Shown one piece after another: positions 1 to 11,499 of a stretch of DNA of 64,000 bases (positions within the stretch are counted from its first letter, which is position 1; every line of letters starts with the position of its first letter). This stretch comes from Atopsyche davidsoni. Lineage: Eukaryota; Arthropoda; Insecta; Trichoptera; Hydrobiosidae. Made by a program: the position numbers and the translations under genes. The notes under the pieces are model-generated. The model was not told the DNA's origin and searched no databases. It was given only the letters and a program-made list of their open reading frames with translations. The stretch lies in NCBI GenBank assembly GCA_022113835.1, contig JAILWY010000016.1:4192501-4256500 (forward strand), read 5' to 3'.

Positions 1-762
1 AATCGTATTAAAAACTTCTTAAGTGACCATACAAATTAGAAACTCGCCCATCCGGGAAATTTCCCGAATTCAGAATTACTTTCTCCGTCTTCGCAACTAC
101 TTAATTTGAAGCAAAATGCGAGATTCGCATCAACATCGGGCCCGAGCAAATTAATGGGGTTCTCGCGTATTTTCCTCGTTGTTAAGCAGCCCTCTACAAA
201 GTCAAATATTTCGCATCTTGAAGATCCAACCCTTCGTTTGAAGGACTCGCTGGGGGTTGTAGGCGAGTCTATCCCTTTATACACGGAATACCTGCAACAA
301 ATTTTCTCCGCTAAGGGCGCAAACTTTCATAATTTCCGATAAAATACGCCACCAACACCGCCGCTACTGGGATCGCTATTACGCCGGACTCTGCCGCATT
401 AAATGGCTAGCTGTTTTTTTTTTCATTCGCTTATCAATTATTAAACAACAAAATGTGGTTAAAAATATTTTTTACCTAGCCTCAATTGATACTCTTAATA
501 TTGGCAATCGATTAAATACGATTTTCATACAGCAGTAAATCAAAAATAACTAAAAACTAACTGCTTTTTGTTTTAATTGGTTATTATAATATCATCTTTA
601 AAATATTATGATAATTTTCCATGATATAATACAATGATAAGAATAAAAATAATAAAGGTTTTCAGGAAGACAGAAAAGTACGTATACCTTGTAATTTTAA
701 GCATTTGAAGGCTTTAAAAATTAAAGTGCTTGTGTAAAATAAAATGCAAAATAGAATTTCAA
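1..762. other. AT-rich noncoding DNA with one mixed-GC block
   Basis: No gene is supported here. The first 400 bases have balanced composition and are open in short frames on both strands, with no splice pairing or recognisable protein. From about 410 onward the sequence is very AT-rich with homopolymer tracts, typical of intergenic or intronic DNA. Confidence 0.5.
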
Positions 763-773
763 AAGAAAAAAAA

Positions 774-1032
774 ACTTGTTGAGGGACAAGGCATTTGAAT
801 GGTGAAGATCTATTATTATAAAAATTATTAATTTATTATAAAAAAAATTATTGTTACCAGTATCCTGTTAGTTGTATTTAAGCATATGTTATTTCTATAT
901 TTTGCTAGTTTAGTCATGCATCTGATGATGACCCGGTCATTGGGCCGAAACGAGTTATATGCAAATTATTTCAATAAACTCAAAAGTGAAGATAAAAATT
1001 CAAAGATATTTTTTATGATTATAATTATATAG
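774..1032 (+). repeat. Family B element, copy 1 (hammerhead-bearing retroelement remnant)
   Basis: The left end starts with CTTGTTGAGGGACAAGGC, the same sequence that ends the copies at 34448-34515 (opposite strand) and 53901-54121. The right part holds the hammerhead-like core at 918-962 and the tail CAAATTATTTCAATAAACTC, shared with the 53.9-kb copy. It is flanked by the 11-base repeat AAGAAAAAAAA at 763-773 and 1033-1043. That repeat is low-complexity, so it is weak evidence alone, but its length matches the other copies. The left inverted tail seen in other copies is eroded here. The relation to the other copies is seen directly; the retroelement class is inferred. Confidence 0.75.
918..962 (+). 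ncRNA. Hammerhead ribozyme-like motif in family B copy 1
   Basis: In order: GCAT (918-921) as the 3' strand of helix I, the exact core CTGATGA (922-928), an extra T, helix II GACCC...GGGCC with one A-C mismatch, then GAAAC (947-951). The canonical hammerhead order is helix I, CUGAUGA, helix II, GAAA, helix III, NUH. After GAAAC this copy reads GAGTT where better copies read TAGTC, so the cleavage triplet would be GUU. The extra U between A9 and helix II is not canonical. Probably a decayed copy; activity not shown. Confidence 0.55.
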
Positions 1033-1044
1033 AAGAAAAAAAAC

Positions 1045-2160
1045 GTTTTGAATGTTGCAGTTAACGCAGATAAAACAAAGAATTTATAAAAAGATTCAGC
1101 TTTTCCCTTAATTTGTCAGGGCAGTGTAGTGACATTAGAGAGATCGTTATTATACTTGGTCCGGAGTTTCCGGGAGCTCGCCGGAAGTAGGCTGGCACTC
1201 CCCTCGGAGGGGGGGACACCGGATTTATTTGCCGCGGGCACACGAGAAACATATACACGCGGATGTGCTATTGATCTTCACTGAATCTGACCCAAATGTT
1301 ATCCTAATAAATAAATTTGTATTCACTTTGTGTAAACAATTACAAAGACATGTGGCCCCCGCGTCTTCTGTGGCCGCAGGTATTTTAAAATATTTAAGAA
1401 AGGAAAATATATTTAAAGCGCCCCGATTTTACTCGAGGCCTTTACAAAAGACATAAAATAAACAAATTTGTAGATACTTTATGCTATGGATATGTACACG
1501 TATTATTTTTAGAACGATACGATATTTTTCACAAAGAATTTTTTCAAAGATTAACAAAGAATGAGATTTAATTTTGAGTATTTAAAATATAAAATTATTA
1601 TTATTTTTTTATTGTTATACCACCCGAATGTATTTTTTAGCTAAAAATAGCTCTTATTAAATATTAGCGCAGATATCAAAATATTAGTTTTGAATTTACA
1701 GCTGTGTAATATAATATTTGATTTATTTGACTTCATTTTGTCTAAATTCTAGAAGCGGTATAAATGCATCTAATTTGTTTGCATATTCAATTACCATTGT
1801 ATAACAATCGTGATAGGAAATAAGTTTCTTACTTGTTTCATTTTATGTACATTATTTTATTAACAAAATGGCATCAATATTATGCAAAATTATTTCAAAA
1901 TAAATGAGTATATCTCAAAGCGTTTATTTTCTCAAAATCTTGAATATTTGGAGAGTAAAATCATACTTTGGTGCAGTTCTGAGCCAATAGAATCGTAGTT
2001 TGAAACTTCGAGGTAGGAGAATGGGACCAAAATAGTCGGATCACAAAACAGTATGCAAGTAGGATCATAATAATGTTATACATAACGCTCCGTGAAACCT
2101 CCGCTGCCGTGCTGAATAGGGTACAATTAGTAGACCCAGCCTGCGGGTCAGCCAAAGCGT
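1045..2160. other. AT-rich DNA with a GC-rich islet at about 1150-1260
   Basis: No supported gene. The islet holds GGCTGGCACTCCCC and a run of seven Gs and is open on both strands only in short frames. The remainder is AT-rich with many short A/T runs. Confidence 0.45.
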
Positions 2161-2180
2161 CGAAGGCGCGGGTGGAGGGG

Positions 2181-2259
2181 GTGCAGGGTGGGTTAGGGGT
2201 GCAGGGTGGGTTAGGGGTGCAGGGTGGGTTAGGGGTGCAGGGTGGGTCGGGGGTGCAGG
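2181..2259 (+). repeat. 18-bp G-rich minisatellite, four units
   Basis: Four consecutive units of GTGCAGGGTGGGTTAGGG (2181-2252) plus a partial fifth; only the fourth unit varies (TCGGGG for TTAGGG). Each unit has two or more G-runs of three or four, so the plus strand could form G-quadruplexes. It sits in a GC-rich islet of about 240 bp (2110-2350). The frame open through it at 2073-2351 is a product of the repeat, not evidence of a gene. Confidence 0.9.
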
Positions 2260-2262
2260 TAC

Positions 2263-3940
2263 CCCAAATTACATTCCATAGTTCGTCAAAGGGTGCCGCA
2301 AACCCTGCGGTCGCTTGCCCGGAAAAATACTCCAGATGTGTGAGACTATGAACGCGCTCAGTATTGTTTAATAACCACAGTGTGATATGAATATATAATT
2401 AATTTTATTATTCTAATAAATTTATATTATACTACGTTTCTGTACACACGCGACTATTTTCGAATAATATTTATGAAATTATTGTACCAAAGTATGAAAC
2501 GGAAAAGTTTGAACAGGTCAAGCAAAATTTAGGTTAGAAATTAATTAAAGAATTAATGTTTTTAAAAGGTCGTTAAAGCTTGAACAAAAACAAATACTGG
2601 TAATTAATGTTTATCAATTATTTGTTGGTGAAAATCAGTTTTGTGTTTTTTATAAAACGTTTAGCACAATTATTTACGAATATTGAAAAAAATTCATAGC
2701 TAAAGTGTTAGTTGTTTTATAAACAACAATTTTATTTACAAAAATATTCAATAATTAAGCTCTGGTTTTTATTTTTGTTTAGAAAACTTCATTAGAAAAC
2801 TATCTTTGTTTTTATCTCAGTCAAATTTTAAAATTATTCAAATTCGATTAATTTTTATTTTACCAGAAGCTTAATGACGACAGATTCTGTTTCAACATTT
2901 AAATCGTATAAAGAAAAATATTCCTTGAATAAAAAAAAAACATTGACAGATTTAAAATTCTGAAATATATTTATTACATCGTTTTGTTTAACTTTGTTAC
3001 TAGTCACTATAAAAAAACAATTCCTACAAATAAAATATTTCGATGTTACTGAATACAGATACTAAAAATGACAAAACACAATAGTCTGGCTGCAGTATTT
3101 TATATACAACCCCAGTGTTCGTGGCAGACAAATCAGCCCCCTATAGATTTCATGGAGATTCAAGGGATGTCCACGACAAGTATCCGGGTTTCCTCCCCCT
3201 CCCCGTCCTCTCACTTGCCAAACACTTCCGGCATGAGACGCTCCGCTGCTACTGCTGCCCCTAGGACGGACGCTCAACCATCTGGGCCTGGGCCCTTTTA
3301 AATAAAACTAAACTATTAACTGAAAAATCTTAAAACTTCATGAAAAAAAACATGTTTATTAACCTATAAAATGAATGGTTTTTTTTTTTTTTGAAAAATG
3401 ACTTCATCGAATTAGACCAACAAAGAAAAAATCATCGTACAACTGTCAATAAAGGTAACTTTAATATCCATGTTCGTTCAAGTTAGGTTCAATTTTATTT
3501 ATACGAACATATAATCATTTTTTTCTATACACAAACGAAATTAAATATGAACTCAATGATTTATTAAAATAAATTAAATTAAATATTACTTAAAAACTTT
3601 ATAATAAAGCGTGAGAGATGGGCGCTGTGTGATTTAATAGGGACACAGTGAACCCTAATCCCTCGACCCACTACTTGACGCGACAAACCCCGACTTTGTG
3701 CTTAAAGGCGAGCGATTTTCCAGCTGATTTGTGCCGAGCTTCCTCCTCCGGCAACTTTATTATTATCAGAATGTAATCGACCAACTTATTTGATGTGGAG
3801 CGAGAGTCAGTTGACAAGGGGTTGGTCTGGAGCAGCCTGGACCCGCGGCGTTTCTGAAACTACTGCGCGACTTTTAAAACTGCAGCCAGACTAATCTTGA
3901 TTTTTTTTCTTTACTTTACTTTACGAATTTATCATTTTTT
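2263..3940. other. AT-rich DNA with GC islets at about 3140-3300 and 3640-3870
   Basis: No supported gene. The first islet is open on both strands for about 70 codons but without splice context or a family match. The second contains CGACCCACTACTTGACGCG and CTGGACCCGCGGCG. Both are possible cis-regulatory DNA by composition only. Confidence 0.4.
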
Positions 3941-3944
3941 TCAA

Positions 3945-4090
3945 GTGCCTCTCCTCAGAAGAGGTTGGTGGCCATTTCGCTGAACATTTACTAATTCGGC
4001 TGTACTTCCAGCCACTGACGCAAATTCCGCATCTAGGTTAGTTTTATCCTTCCAATGCCGTTTTCACAAAATAAATCTATTCGCTTGAGA
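3945..4090 (-). repeat. 3' end of a non-LTR retrotransposon, minus strand
   Basis: Read on the minus strand, this matches the 3' end of the LINE fragment at 57890-58020: GATGCGGAATTTGCG (versus GATGCGGAAATTGCG), then GCCGAATTAGT, then CAGCGAAATGGCCACCAACC and GAGGAGAGGCAC. These correspond to the last codons of the reverse transcriptase and the terminal tail. The frame is broken and the copy is 5' truncated, as usual for dead LINE copies. Confidence 0.7.
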
Positions 4091-4110
4091 AGAGACAGAC
4101 CTTGAACCGT

Positions 4111-4417
4111 TTATATTATATATTGTGGTCACTGTAATCAAAATTTGCCATATCTTGGACTAAAATGCACTATAATTAAATTAATGCCTAAATATACCAA
4201 ATCGATCTTAAATTAGGCGTTATAAAATTCAAGAACTGTCCATACATACTAGTAGATGTAGGCTGCGATAGCGTATTTTTTAATTGAACCAGTAGTCGAA
4301 AGACCGCAGTTTAAGCTTTCTAAACTAAAAAATTACACTATTGATTCATTTTTTGTTTGATATTGGGAAGCTGCTACCGAGTTTTGTTTACATATAATAA
4401 TAAATAAGAAATGATCA
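4111..4417. other. AT-rich noncoding DNA
   Basis: Nothing recognised beyond moderate AT-rich sequence with short A/T runs; it would lie in the intron downstream of the candidate exon at 4423-4474. Confidence 0.3.
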
Positions 4418-4422
4418 CATAC

Positions 4423-4474
4423 CATCAACATCGTATTTGATGAAGAATAACGAACTGCTAATTCCACGCACAAT
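4423..4474 (-). CDS. Candidate internal exon, minus strand (unidentified protein)
   Basis: On the minus strand a 52-nt segment lies between an acceptor GTTTTTCACAG and a donor GTATGTGATC. It is open in two frames. Frame 0 reads IVRGISSSLFFIKYDVD and leaves one base for the next codon; the other open frame reads LCVELAVRYSSSNTMLM. The first looks more protein-like. It cannot follow the 24701-24746 exon directly in either frame, because the join gives a stop, so another exon would be needed between them or it is a chance match. Function unknown. Confidence 0.3.
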
Positions 4475-7400
4475 CTGTGAAAAACAAAAAAATATTAGAA
4501 AAAAATATACATTTAATTTATCAAAGTATAGAATATAAATAAACATACATTATGATTTTTATACTTTTTTAATAATGATTATATCATAAAGCCTCCATAA
4601 ATATGCACACGCTTAGCAAAGCTCTAATGGTTAAATCTTCTTTTGGAAAACGCGGTGTATACGTCTGTCTCTGTCTCTCTCACACGCAAGCTGGGGTCGC
4701 ACGTTCTGTCCCGCTCTCGCATATCATTGCCCAGCTCCAGGCCGCACAAGGCGAGACCATTTATCAGCCGGGCAGAATGAATTCACATCAGGAATATTTT
4801 ATTGAGATTTTAGGAACATTTGAACGGACGATTTATTCCTGACGTATTAAAGAGAAAATAAAAAATTTCAATTAAATAATTTCTTCTACTATTCTTTAAA
4901 AAAAACATACATTTTTAAATAATCATCGTTCAGAGTTAATTAGTACTTTATCTGCCAAAATAATATTGTAGTTAGGTTATAGATATTTTTATAGCGTATC
5001 CTCACTATATACCATCAAAAGAATAATTAAGTATTTTTTAAAGTTTTCTGAGGTAGTATTTTTTTAATTATAACGATTTAGGCTTAAATATATATATTTC
5101 TTGCATCCAATTTACAGTACAGACGACATAGTTACATAATTGCTACGCAACTCCTTTACATAATGACTTACGCTTGACTTTTGATTCGTTCAATTTTCTT
5201 GCTGATCATATGAAAACAAAGTTTTACGTTATTTATAGCCTGTCGTCATATAGAAATCAATAAATCAAAAAAAAAAATTATGAGTAATACCCAAATGTTA
5301 TTTAAGAGTAAAATAAATAAATATATTGAGATAAGTAAGACATGCATTGGGATAACTGGCTTTGGGCGTGGGGTAAATAAGAAATAGGCGATGTTCACAA
5401 TTATATAATGGAGTAACCCTAAGAGGCATAAGTAGGGCGGTAAAGTCCCCGTCACACCTTTAAGGACAGAGCCTTAAGTCTGTTCCGGGACCATCGGGTG
5501 ACACCCCCCCTAATCCGCGGGCATTACGCAAACATATTAACGATCCGGCCCTGGACGGTTAATCTTGCGGGCGGCGGGGCGGGCCTCGCGCCAGGACTAA
5601 AGGACGCCCTCCGCCCGCAGAGCGACCTTACAGAACAAAAACCTATCCTTAACAACCAAAACACATTCGCATTTTGTTTTATTTTAATTAAATTTTACTG
5701 CTTGTAATCATAATTAAAAACTGTATTTTTTGTACTAATACGTTTATGTACTTGAATGTAAATTTTATACATGACATACCAGGTGACAACTTAAGGTGAT
5801 GTTAATATTTCCTAATTTAATTTATAATAAAAAATATTTAAAAACACGATTATATATATATATAGAATACATTAAGAGAAAGGTCATAAAATATAATTGT
5901 TCATAGAATTCGTAATCGTATCTGAATATTGATATTAAGTAATAATTATAATGAGAAAATAATATGTAATAAACTCAATATGTTTTCTAAAAAATCTTAA
6001 CAGCATGTAAGTGTAGGGTCTATTTTAAAAATTTGTTTTATAAATATCTGATTGCAGTTCTTTAAATGAAATAAAATGCTTGCTGTACTTTAAGTCCAGT
6101 AAAGAAAACAAATATTTTTAATATCTCATAATTTTTAGTACAAATTTCAATGAGTTTTCATGTATGCATATTAGTTTTACATTTAAAAATATTCATACTG
6201 ATGTTTATTAGTTTTAATAGTAAAAAAGAGAAACACATCTCCCCTTCTCTTTAACAATACTATGATTATTTATTGAGCTATTGTACCATCAAAAATACAT
6301 GACAACAACATTTATGATATATATTGGAACATGAAATTAGTGGGTGTTCCGCACCTCCGCTCGCGGTGTGTGGCCAGCTTTAATCGCGGCGGGGTAGAGG
6401 GGAGAGGAGCCTGATAGTTCATTAGGCTGCCCTGGACATTAGCCGCTTGTTTGAGATGAGTCCGGTCCATATTGCTAATTAAGCGATCGCGGTTGCCGGG
6501 AGGTTGTAAGTGTTGCGATTTGCAGCCACGGGCTACAGATTAAAATGAACCTGCTTTTACTCAAACTCACACATAACCGATGAGTCCAAATTGTTAAAAA
6601 TATTAAAAAATATATTTATTTCAGGCATTAAAAAAAATATATTTTGTACTTCAAATGAATATGTTGTAGTATTAAATACTTATGCATGAAATGCAAATTT
6701 CACCGGTTTTGATAATTTATGAGTGTCAAGTGCTTTTTGTGCTAGTATGTCTAATATATTCCGTGGTAATATACTGTACCAAATAAGAAATATCTGTCTT
6801 TAATAGATTTCGAAGGTACGAAATTCCGAAAAGATCAAGAAGACAGAGAATGAAAAAAGCATTATTAAACGCGAATCACTTAATTCCCCCGACAATGGGC
6901 CGTGTGATTGACGCGGCCTATTCCGCAGCCGCGGGTTCGGATGCGCTTTGGTCGCCATCAAAGCCAGGAGTCGCGCGGAACAAACGCCGTGTGTTATTAA
7001 AAAGCCACGGAGAACGGAAAGAGAGTGGAAATAATGGAATGGGGGAAGTCCCCCGCGCGAAGTGCTTTTAATTTGTTCATTGTGCGGCCAATGACGTGAA
7101 CTAATTTGCTCCATACATTTTCTAAGCAATTCTCCCAAGCCCCTTTATAATATTTTATACTTGTAAATAGATTTAGAAACTGAGGTTAGAATATTTTGAT
7201 AATATTTTAAAGCTATGATGAAAGCGAACCTAACCGGGCGCTTCAATTTTTTCGACCACCTTGACTCTAAAATACAGAACCAATATCTACAGGAATAGGT
7301 CATGATATTAAAATTAGGCCGTATAATCAAAAATCTTACCTGGTCCTGTGTCTTATAAAAAAACTTATCGTTAAAAAAATACGCCTGCAGAAGTAAAAAA

Positions 7401-9973
7401 TGCAGGCCTACAAAATTATTTTATTTCTTGTTTTTTATATAAAATACTACGTTTTATTTATGTGTTTCAACATTTCTTCGCTACAGTAGTAAATAATAAG
7501 GGAACATTTTAACAGGGGGAACGACAAAATGGATTATCATTCATTTCTCACTATCGCTGGCGAAAGGGGAATAATTTAAATTAATTTACAGGTATTTCCA
7601 TACCGAGTAGCCGGGCTTGACATTGATAAAGACCGGCCCTTAAAAGAATTACCCGAGATGCGCCCTGCCATACAAAAGGGTACGAAAAGAAAACAGCTCC
7701 GAATTTGCTTTTCTACTCTTGCGAATTCTGTAGACTGAGACTTTTCGATTTGCCTAATAATATTTCATTCATTAAAAGGCTAATTACTGGCTAATATTTA
7801 ATTTGCCGAGTATTACATGATGTCTTCAATTCAAACCTGCGCTTAAATATTTGAGGAGTTTTATTTTCTATGACAGAGTATGTGAGTATATTCTAAAGCA
7901 GTTTAAGGGTATTAAAATTACTACGGTTATCATATAAACTTTCATGAATGAATGAAAATACTTCTACAAATAAGTAAAGTTTAATATTTTATAAACACAA
8001 AAGTAGGACATCACCCACGCGCTCAATATCTGCAGGATCTGTCTAAACTTTTCGGGAGATTATCTCAAAATTTGCGTTCGCACAAAACCTTCCCAGTTCC
8101 CTAACGATCTACAACAAGAGAATAAAACATGCGGGTAAACTTCCAACCCCTAATCGATGTCATATCGTATTACAAACATTCAAAATTTATTTAAATATCT
8201 GTTCATTTTCAAATAATTGGAAAATTGAAAATGCTTGAAAAAAATTGATAAAGATAGTTGTAAATTGTAAGATAATACAGAATCATTTGAACAATTAAGG
8301 GGTTAAAACTGTCGTTTTTAAAAGAAAGTATCACATTTCAGATAAACGTTTATATAAAATTTAGTAAATTAGTAATAAACTTACAAAAAATCCGCAATTG
8401 GAAAGAAACGGTAATGGTTGTGCACGACTTATTTTATAACGTGTCGATTGCGATATTATTAAAAAATACATTTTAATAAAGTGTATGAAATTTTATAATA
8501 AGTTACTTTTGTTATTTAATCAAGTTCTTCTCTAATGTTTTTTTCCATTTTTATATAATACCTATAAAAGTTTGTTTTTATGACTATTAAAAAAAATTAG
8601 TTTTGCTATCTAAGCTGATTTTTATAAGTTGTTGAAGTGAAGAAAAAAAACCCTCTGTCGTTCCGAAAAAAGCTTCAAGGTAAAAAAGTATTCAATAGGG
8701 ATCGATCGTGTTCAACTAGTATTACGAATCCAACAGTTGGCCAGTATATCCAGACTTTTCTAGCTTACAAGGGGGTGCTGTATATTTATCCTCCCTTGCA
8801 ACCCCCGCCCGGTTTGCCGATATCTTGTCGTTGAATAAATTCACAGGCAATAGAATTTCCTCGGCTTGTCACTGCTTAGTAATAATACTGAGTAGCTTTT
8901 TTGTATACATACGTGAAACTATTCATACAATGTTGGATATAAATAATTTATAATTATGTAATAACTTAAAATGATTGTTTCATTAAAATTATATTTTTTA
9001 TAAGTAAATACTACTACAAAATTAACCACCAGAATTCAAGCCGAATTAAACATACCTATTATTTAGTTTTTCATATATTTCATTAAACTTTTCAAATGTT
9101 GCAAATAGAGCTTTAACATTAGAAGCTCATATTTTCCAATACATGAGCTTTGTCATTGAAAGCTCGCATTTTGAAAAATATAAGCTTTTACTGTTGATGC
9201 TCTTAATCTGAAAGTAAAGTCATATTTTATTTTTATGCCCTGGACTCAAATTCTCAAATATTTTTAAATATTTATATTTTTCAAATTTGTATTGAAGTTT
9301 CAAATCTTACATGTAAACACAGATAGTATAATAATAAACATAGTCAAAATATTTTCGACAGTTAACTTTTTAATTTATATATTTTTTATACATTGGTTTT
9401 CACTACTTTGGCCATTGAAAATAACAATATTTCGAAAAGCGTGATTTTCAAGGCGAGCCACGGCTTATGAACAGTCATATAATAACATAAATTATATGTA
9501 TACTACAAATATTGTTCGAATAGTGCGTACTTATAATTAATAATAATAATTAACGAGATATAAATTTGATTTTTTTACAATGAAATCATAATCATAAGGT
9601 GTTTACACTGAAACAATTGTATAGTTTAATGAATGATGATTTATTTCCTGTCTTCCTACACCCCTAGGCATATATCAGAAGGCTATCATTACCGCCGTGA
9701 GTGCACGTGCGTGTCCTCGGCGGCGAGGCCAGTCGCATTATCGCATCGTACTTCCTTATGAGTAAATTTATTATTGAACATTTCGTTTCATTGTCCAATG
9801 CACTTTTTTGATATGAATAGGCATTTACGTGTATAGTGTTTTCCTCACTTTATGATGCATTTTATTTTTTTTCTTTAAAAACAGGTATGTTTTCACAGAG
9901 AGTTAAAATTATTATTCATTTTAAGTAAACAAACATAAACATTGATTAAAGAAACTCTCAGAAAAATATCATC
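4475..9973. other. Long AT-rich stretch with scattered GC islets
   Basis: No supported gene. GC-rich islets lie at about 4670-4780, 5480-5640, 6350-6540, 6890-7060, 7610-7680, 8740-8830 and 9690-9740, separated by AT-rich DNA. The 6890-7060 islet is open on both strands, including a 112-codon minus-strand frame at 6800-7138, without recognisable domains or splice pairing. No transposon was recognised. Confidence 0.4.
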
Positions 9974-10049
9974 GTGATTTCTGTGGGATTTGAACCTACA
10001 TCCCCAAGCTTACATGGCCAGTGCATTACCAATTATATCAACGAATCAC
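9974..10049 (-). repeat. tRNA-derived repeat (SINE head or tRNA pseudogene), minus strand
   Basis: On the minus strand a 76-bp block begins GTGATTC and ends GAAATCAC, giving six acceptor-stem pairs. It has a B-box GGTTCAAATCC (9986-9996) inside a T-arm with one mismatch, and an A-box-like TATAATTGGTAATGC (10023-10037). The D stem and anticodon stem pair poorly and position 33 is not a clear T, so it is unlikely to be a working tRNA. No second copy was seen in this window. Confidence 0.55.
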
Positions 10050-10240
10050 TGGTAGTAAGTAAGAATTTTTAACAATCATATCCTATAAATGAAACAACGT
10101 ACTTTTTATGCCAATTAAATATTGTGTGACTTGCAATACTAGACTTTTAACACAAAGGACTGAGTGAAGCATTTAAATCCGATCTGGATATTATTATTTT
10201 TAAAGTCTATTTAATTAAGCCAATACACGCACTTGTTAAA

Positions 10241-10290
10241 TATATTATTGATTTTTTTGTGATGACCGTCTCACAGGAAGTACGATTTTG
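10241..10290 (+). repeat. Dispersed repeat, copy 1 (partner at 54775-54822)
   Basis: Bases 10264-10290 are identical over 27 bp to 54796-54822 (starting GACCGTCTCACAGGAAGTAC), and the AT-rich 23 bp upstream is nearly identical too (TATATTATTGATTTTT). The match ends sharply on the right. It is too long and specific to be chance, so it is probably the end of an unrecognised transposable element. Confidence 0.75.
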
Positions 10291-10882
10291 AATATACGAT
10301 ACGAATGCAACATGATCAAAGTATTTGCAATAAATAACGTTAAAATAATAATAAATTAATCAAATAGGTATTTTTTTCTAATCTCTTACTAAATAATCTA
10401 CACAAGAATAATTAATTTAAATTTAGTTTTCTGTGTTCTATATCATTAATTTTCTATCTCACCGAACATTCGCTTATGACACAGCCGTAGATGTATATTT
10501 ATTAACTTCAAAAGCAAACCGTGTGAGTTTATATCTGAGAGAAAATTATATTATCCCCGTGACTTGTCAAATGTGAAATATACAAGTCTCAAAAATCTAA
10601 AAAAAAAAAAGGAGCAAAAAATAGGGGAGAGCGTCGGCGTTGTTAGCCGCGACAGCAGACATCCAGCGGCGGCGGAACAAGGCCGAGCCTCCGACAAATA
10701 ATAATGGATGGCGGATGTTTAATTCATCGGGCGACTCCTCGGCGACACTTTATTACGGGCGCGGGCGGGGAGCCCAATCTTTTTATTCATAAGTGAGAAA
10801 CAAGGTGTGAATATTGAAAGTAGTCGCCCCCGGCTCATCTCCGCCGTGGAGCTCCTCCTTTAAGGAGTTTTTTAATAAGGCT

Positions 10883-10897
10883 CCCCCCCCCCCCCCC
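10883..10897 (+). repeat. Poly-C tract, 15 bases
   Basis: An uninterrupted run of fifteen C residues within a small GC-rich islet. On the minus strand it is a G15 run that could form a quadruplex and could be length-variable. Confidence 0.95.
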
Positions 10898-11278
10898 ACG
10901 CCTCAACATATTGGAATGCCTTTTTTGATAAAATTTTTGATGTTAGCTATATTATGTGTCCGTATTGCTATCATAGACAGGTTTGAATGCCGTAACTACT
11001 TTACAAATGAAGATTGCTGAATTTCATGAATGAAATATTTTCTTTGTTATTACTGGCAAGCTCATCATACTCTTTATTTATAAAAGGAAAGACTTTAGAT
11101 CTCTGAGTTATTATTATTTTATGCCTGTTAACATATCGTAATTATCTTCCATTAAAATAAAAAAAAATGGATTATCTATGAAATCTAACATCACTTCACT
11201 ACTAATATTTTTTAGTCATTAGTAGCAATTTTAAATATTGTAAAATTAAATGTTTTTGAATTTTGATGATATTTAATG

Positions 11279-11487
11279 AAATATTTTTTAATGAAATACT
11301 TGAGTGATTTTCCACATTTTTGTTTTTATTAGTGACCGGTTTCGCCAACCTATCTGTTTGATAATGCCAACGTGAAAGGTTGGCGAAACAGGTCAATAAT
11401 AAAAACGAAAATGTGGAAAATCACTCAAGTATTTTATTCAAAAATATTAAAATGGAATTCCACCAAGTACTCTCTGTCAGAAATATT
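11279..11487 (+). repeat. Family A fold-back element, copy A1, with target-site duplication
   Basis: The element is bounded by GATATTTAATG at 11268-11278 and 11488-11498 (the match is 12 bp if the preceding T is counted). Inside, the tail ACTTGAGTGATTTTCCACAT... (about 11290-11350) recurs inverted at about 11378-11437. At the hinge lies the hammerhead-like core 11358-11394. After the right tail comes ATGGAATTCCACCAAG, read as MEFHQVLSV..., which stops at the right edge. Sense is plus. It is shorter than any autonomous element and must have moved in trans. Confidence 0.8.
11358..11394 (+). ncRNA. Hammerhead-like motif, family A (core variant TTGATAA)
   Basis: TTGATAA (11358-11364), an extra T, a 6-bp helix II GCCAAC/GTTGGC with loop GTGAAAG, GAAAC (11385-11389), then AGGTC. 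Relative to CUGAUGA, position 3 is U instead of C and position 8 is A instead of G. These two positions pair in the folded ribozyme, so the change is compensatory. In sister copies the hexamer after GAA is ACCGGT, fully self-complementary, followed by C and A. Activity is uncertain because of the non-canonical core. Confidence 0.45.
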
Positions 11488-11499
11488 GATATTTAATGT

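Larger units (their letters stand above)
10050..11267. other. AT-rich DNA with GC islets at 10620-10790 and 10830-10910
   Basis: Apart from the dispersed repeat and the poly-C tract annotated separately, nothing is recognised. The first islet includes GGCGGCGGAACAAGGCCG and a GCGGGCGGGG run. No supported gene. Confidence 0.4.

Noticed and set aside
5049..5058. TGAGGTAGTA, the start of let-7
   Set aside because: Only ten bases match; it runs into a T-tract and no hairpin with a complementary arm was seen.
6800..7138. 112-codon minus-strand frame
   Set aside because: Lies over a GC islet that is open on both strands; no domain, splice context or start context.
7338..7349. 12-nt minus-strand microexon between AG and GTAAGA
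   Set aside because: Cannot be separated from chance at this length.
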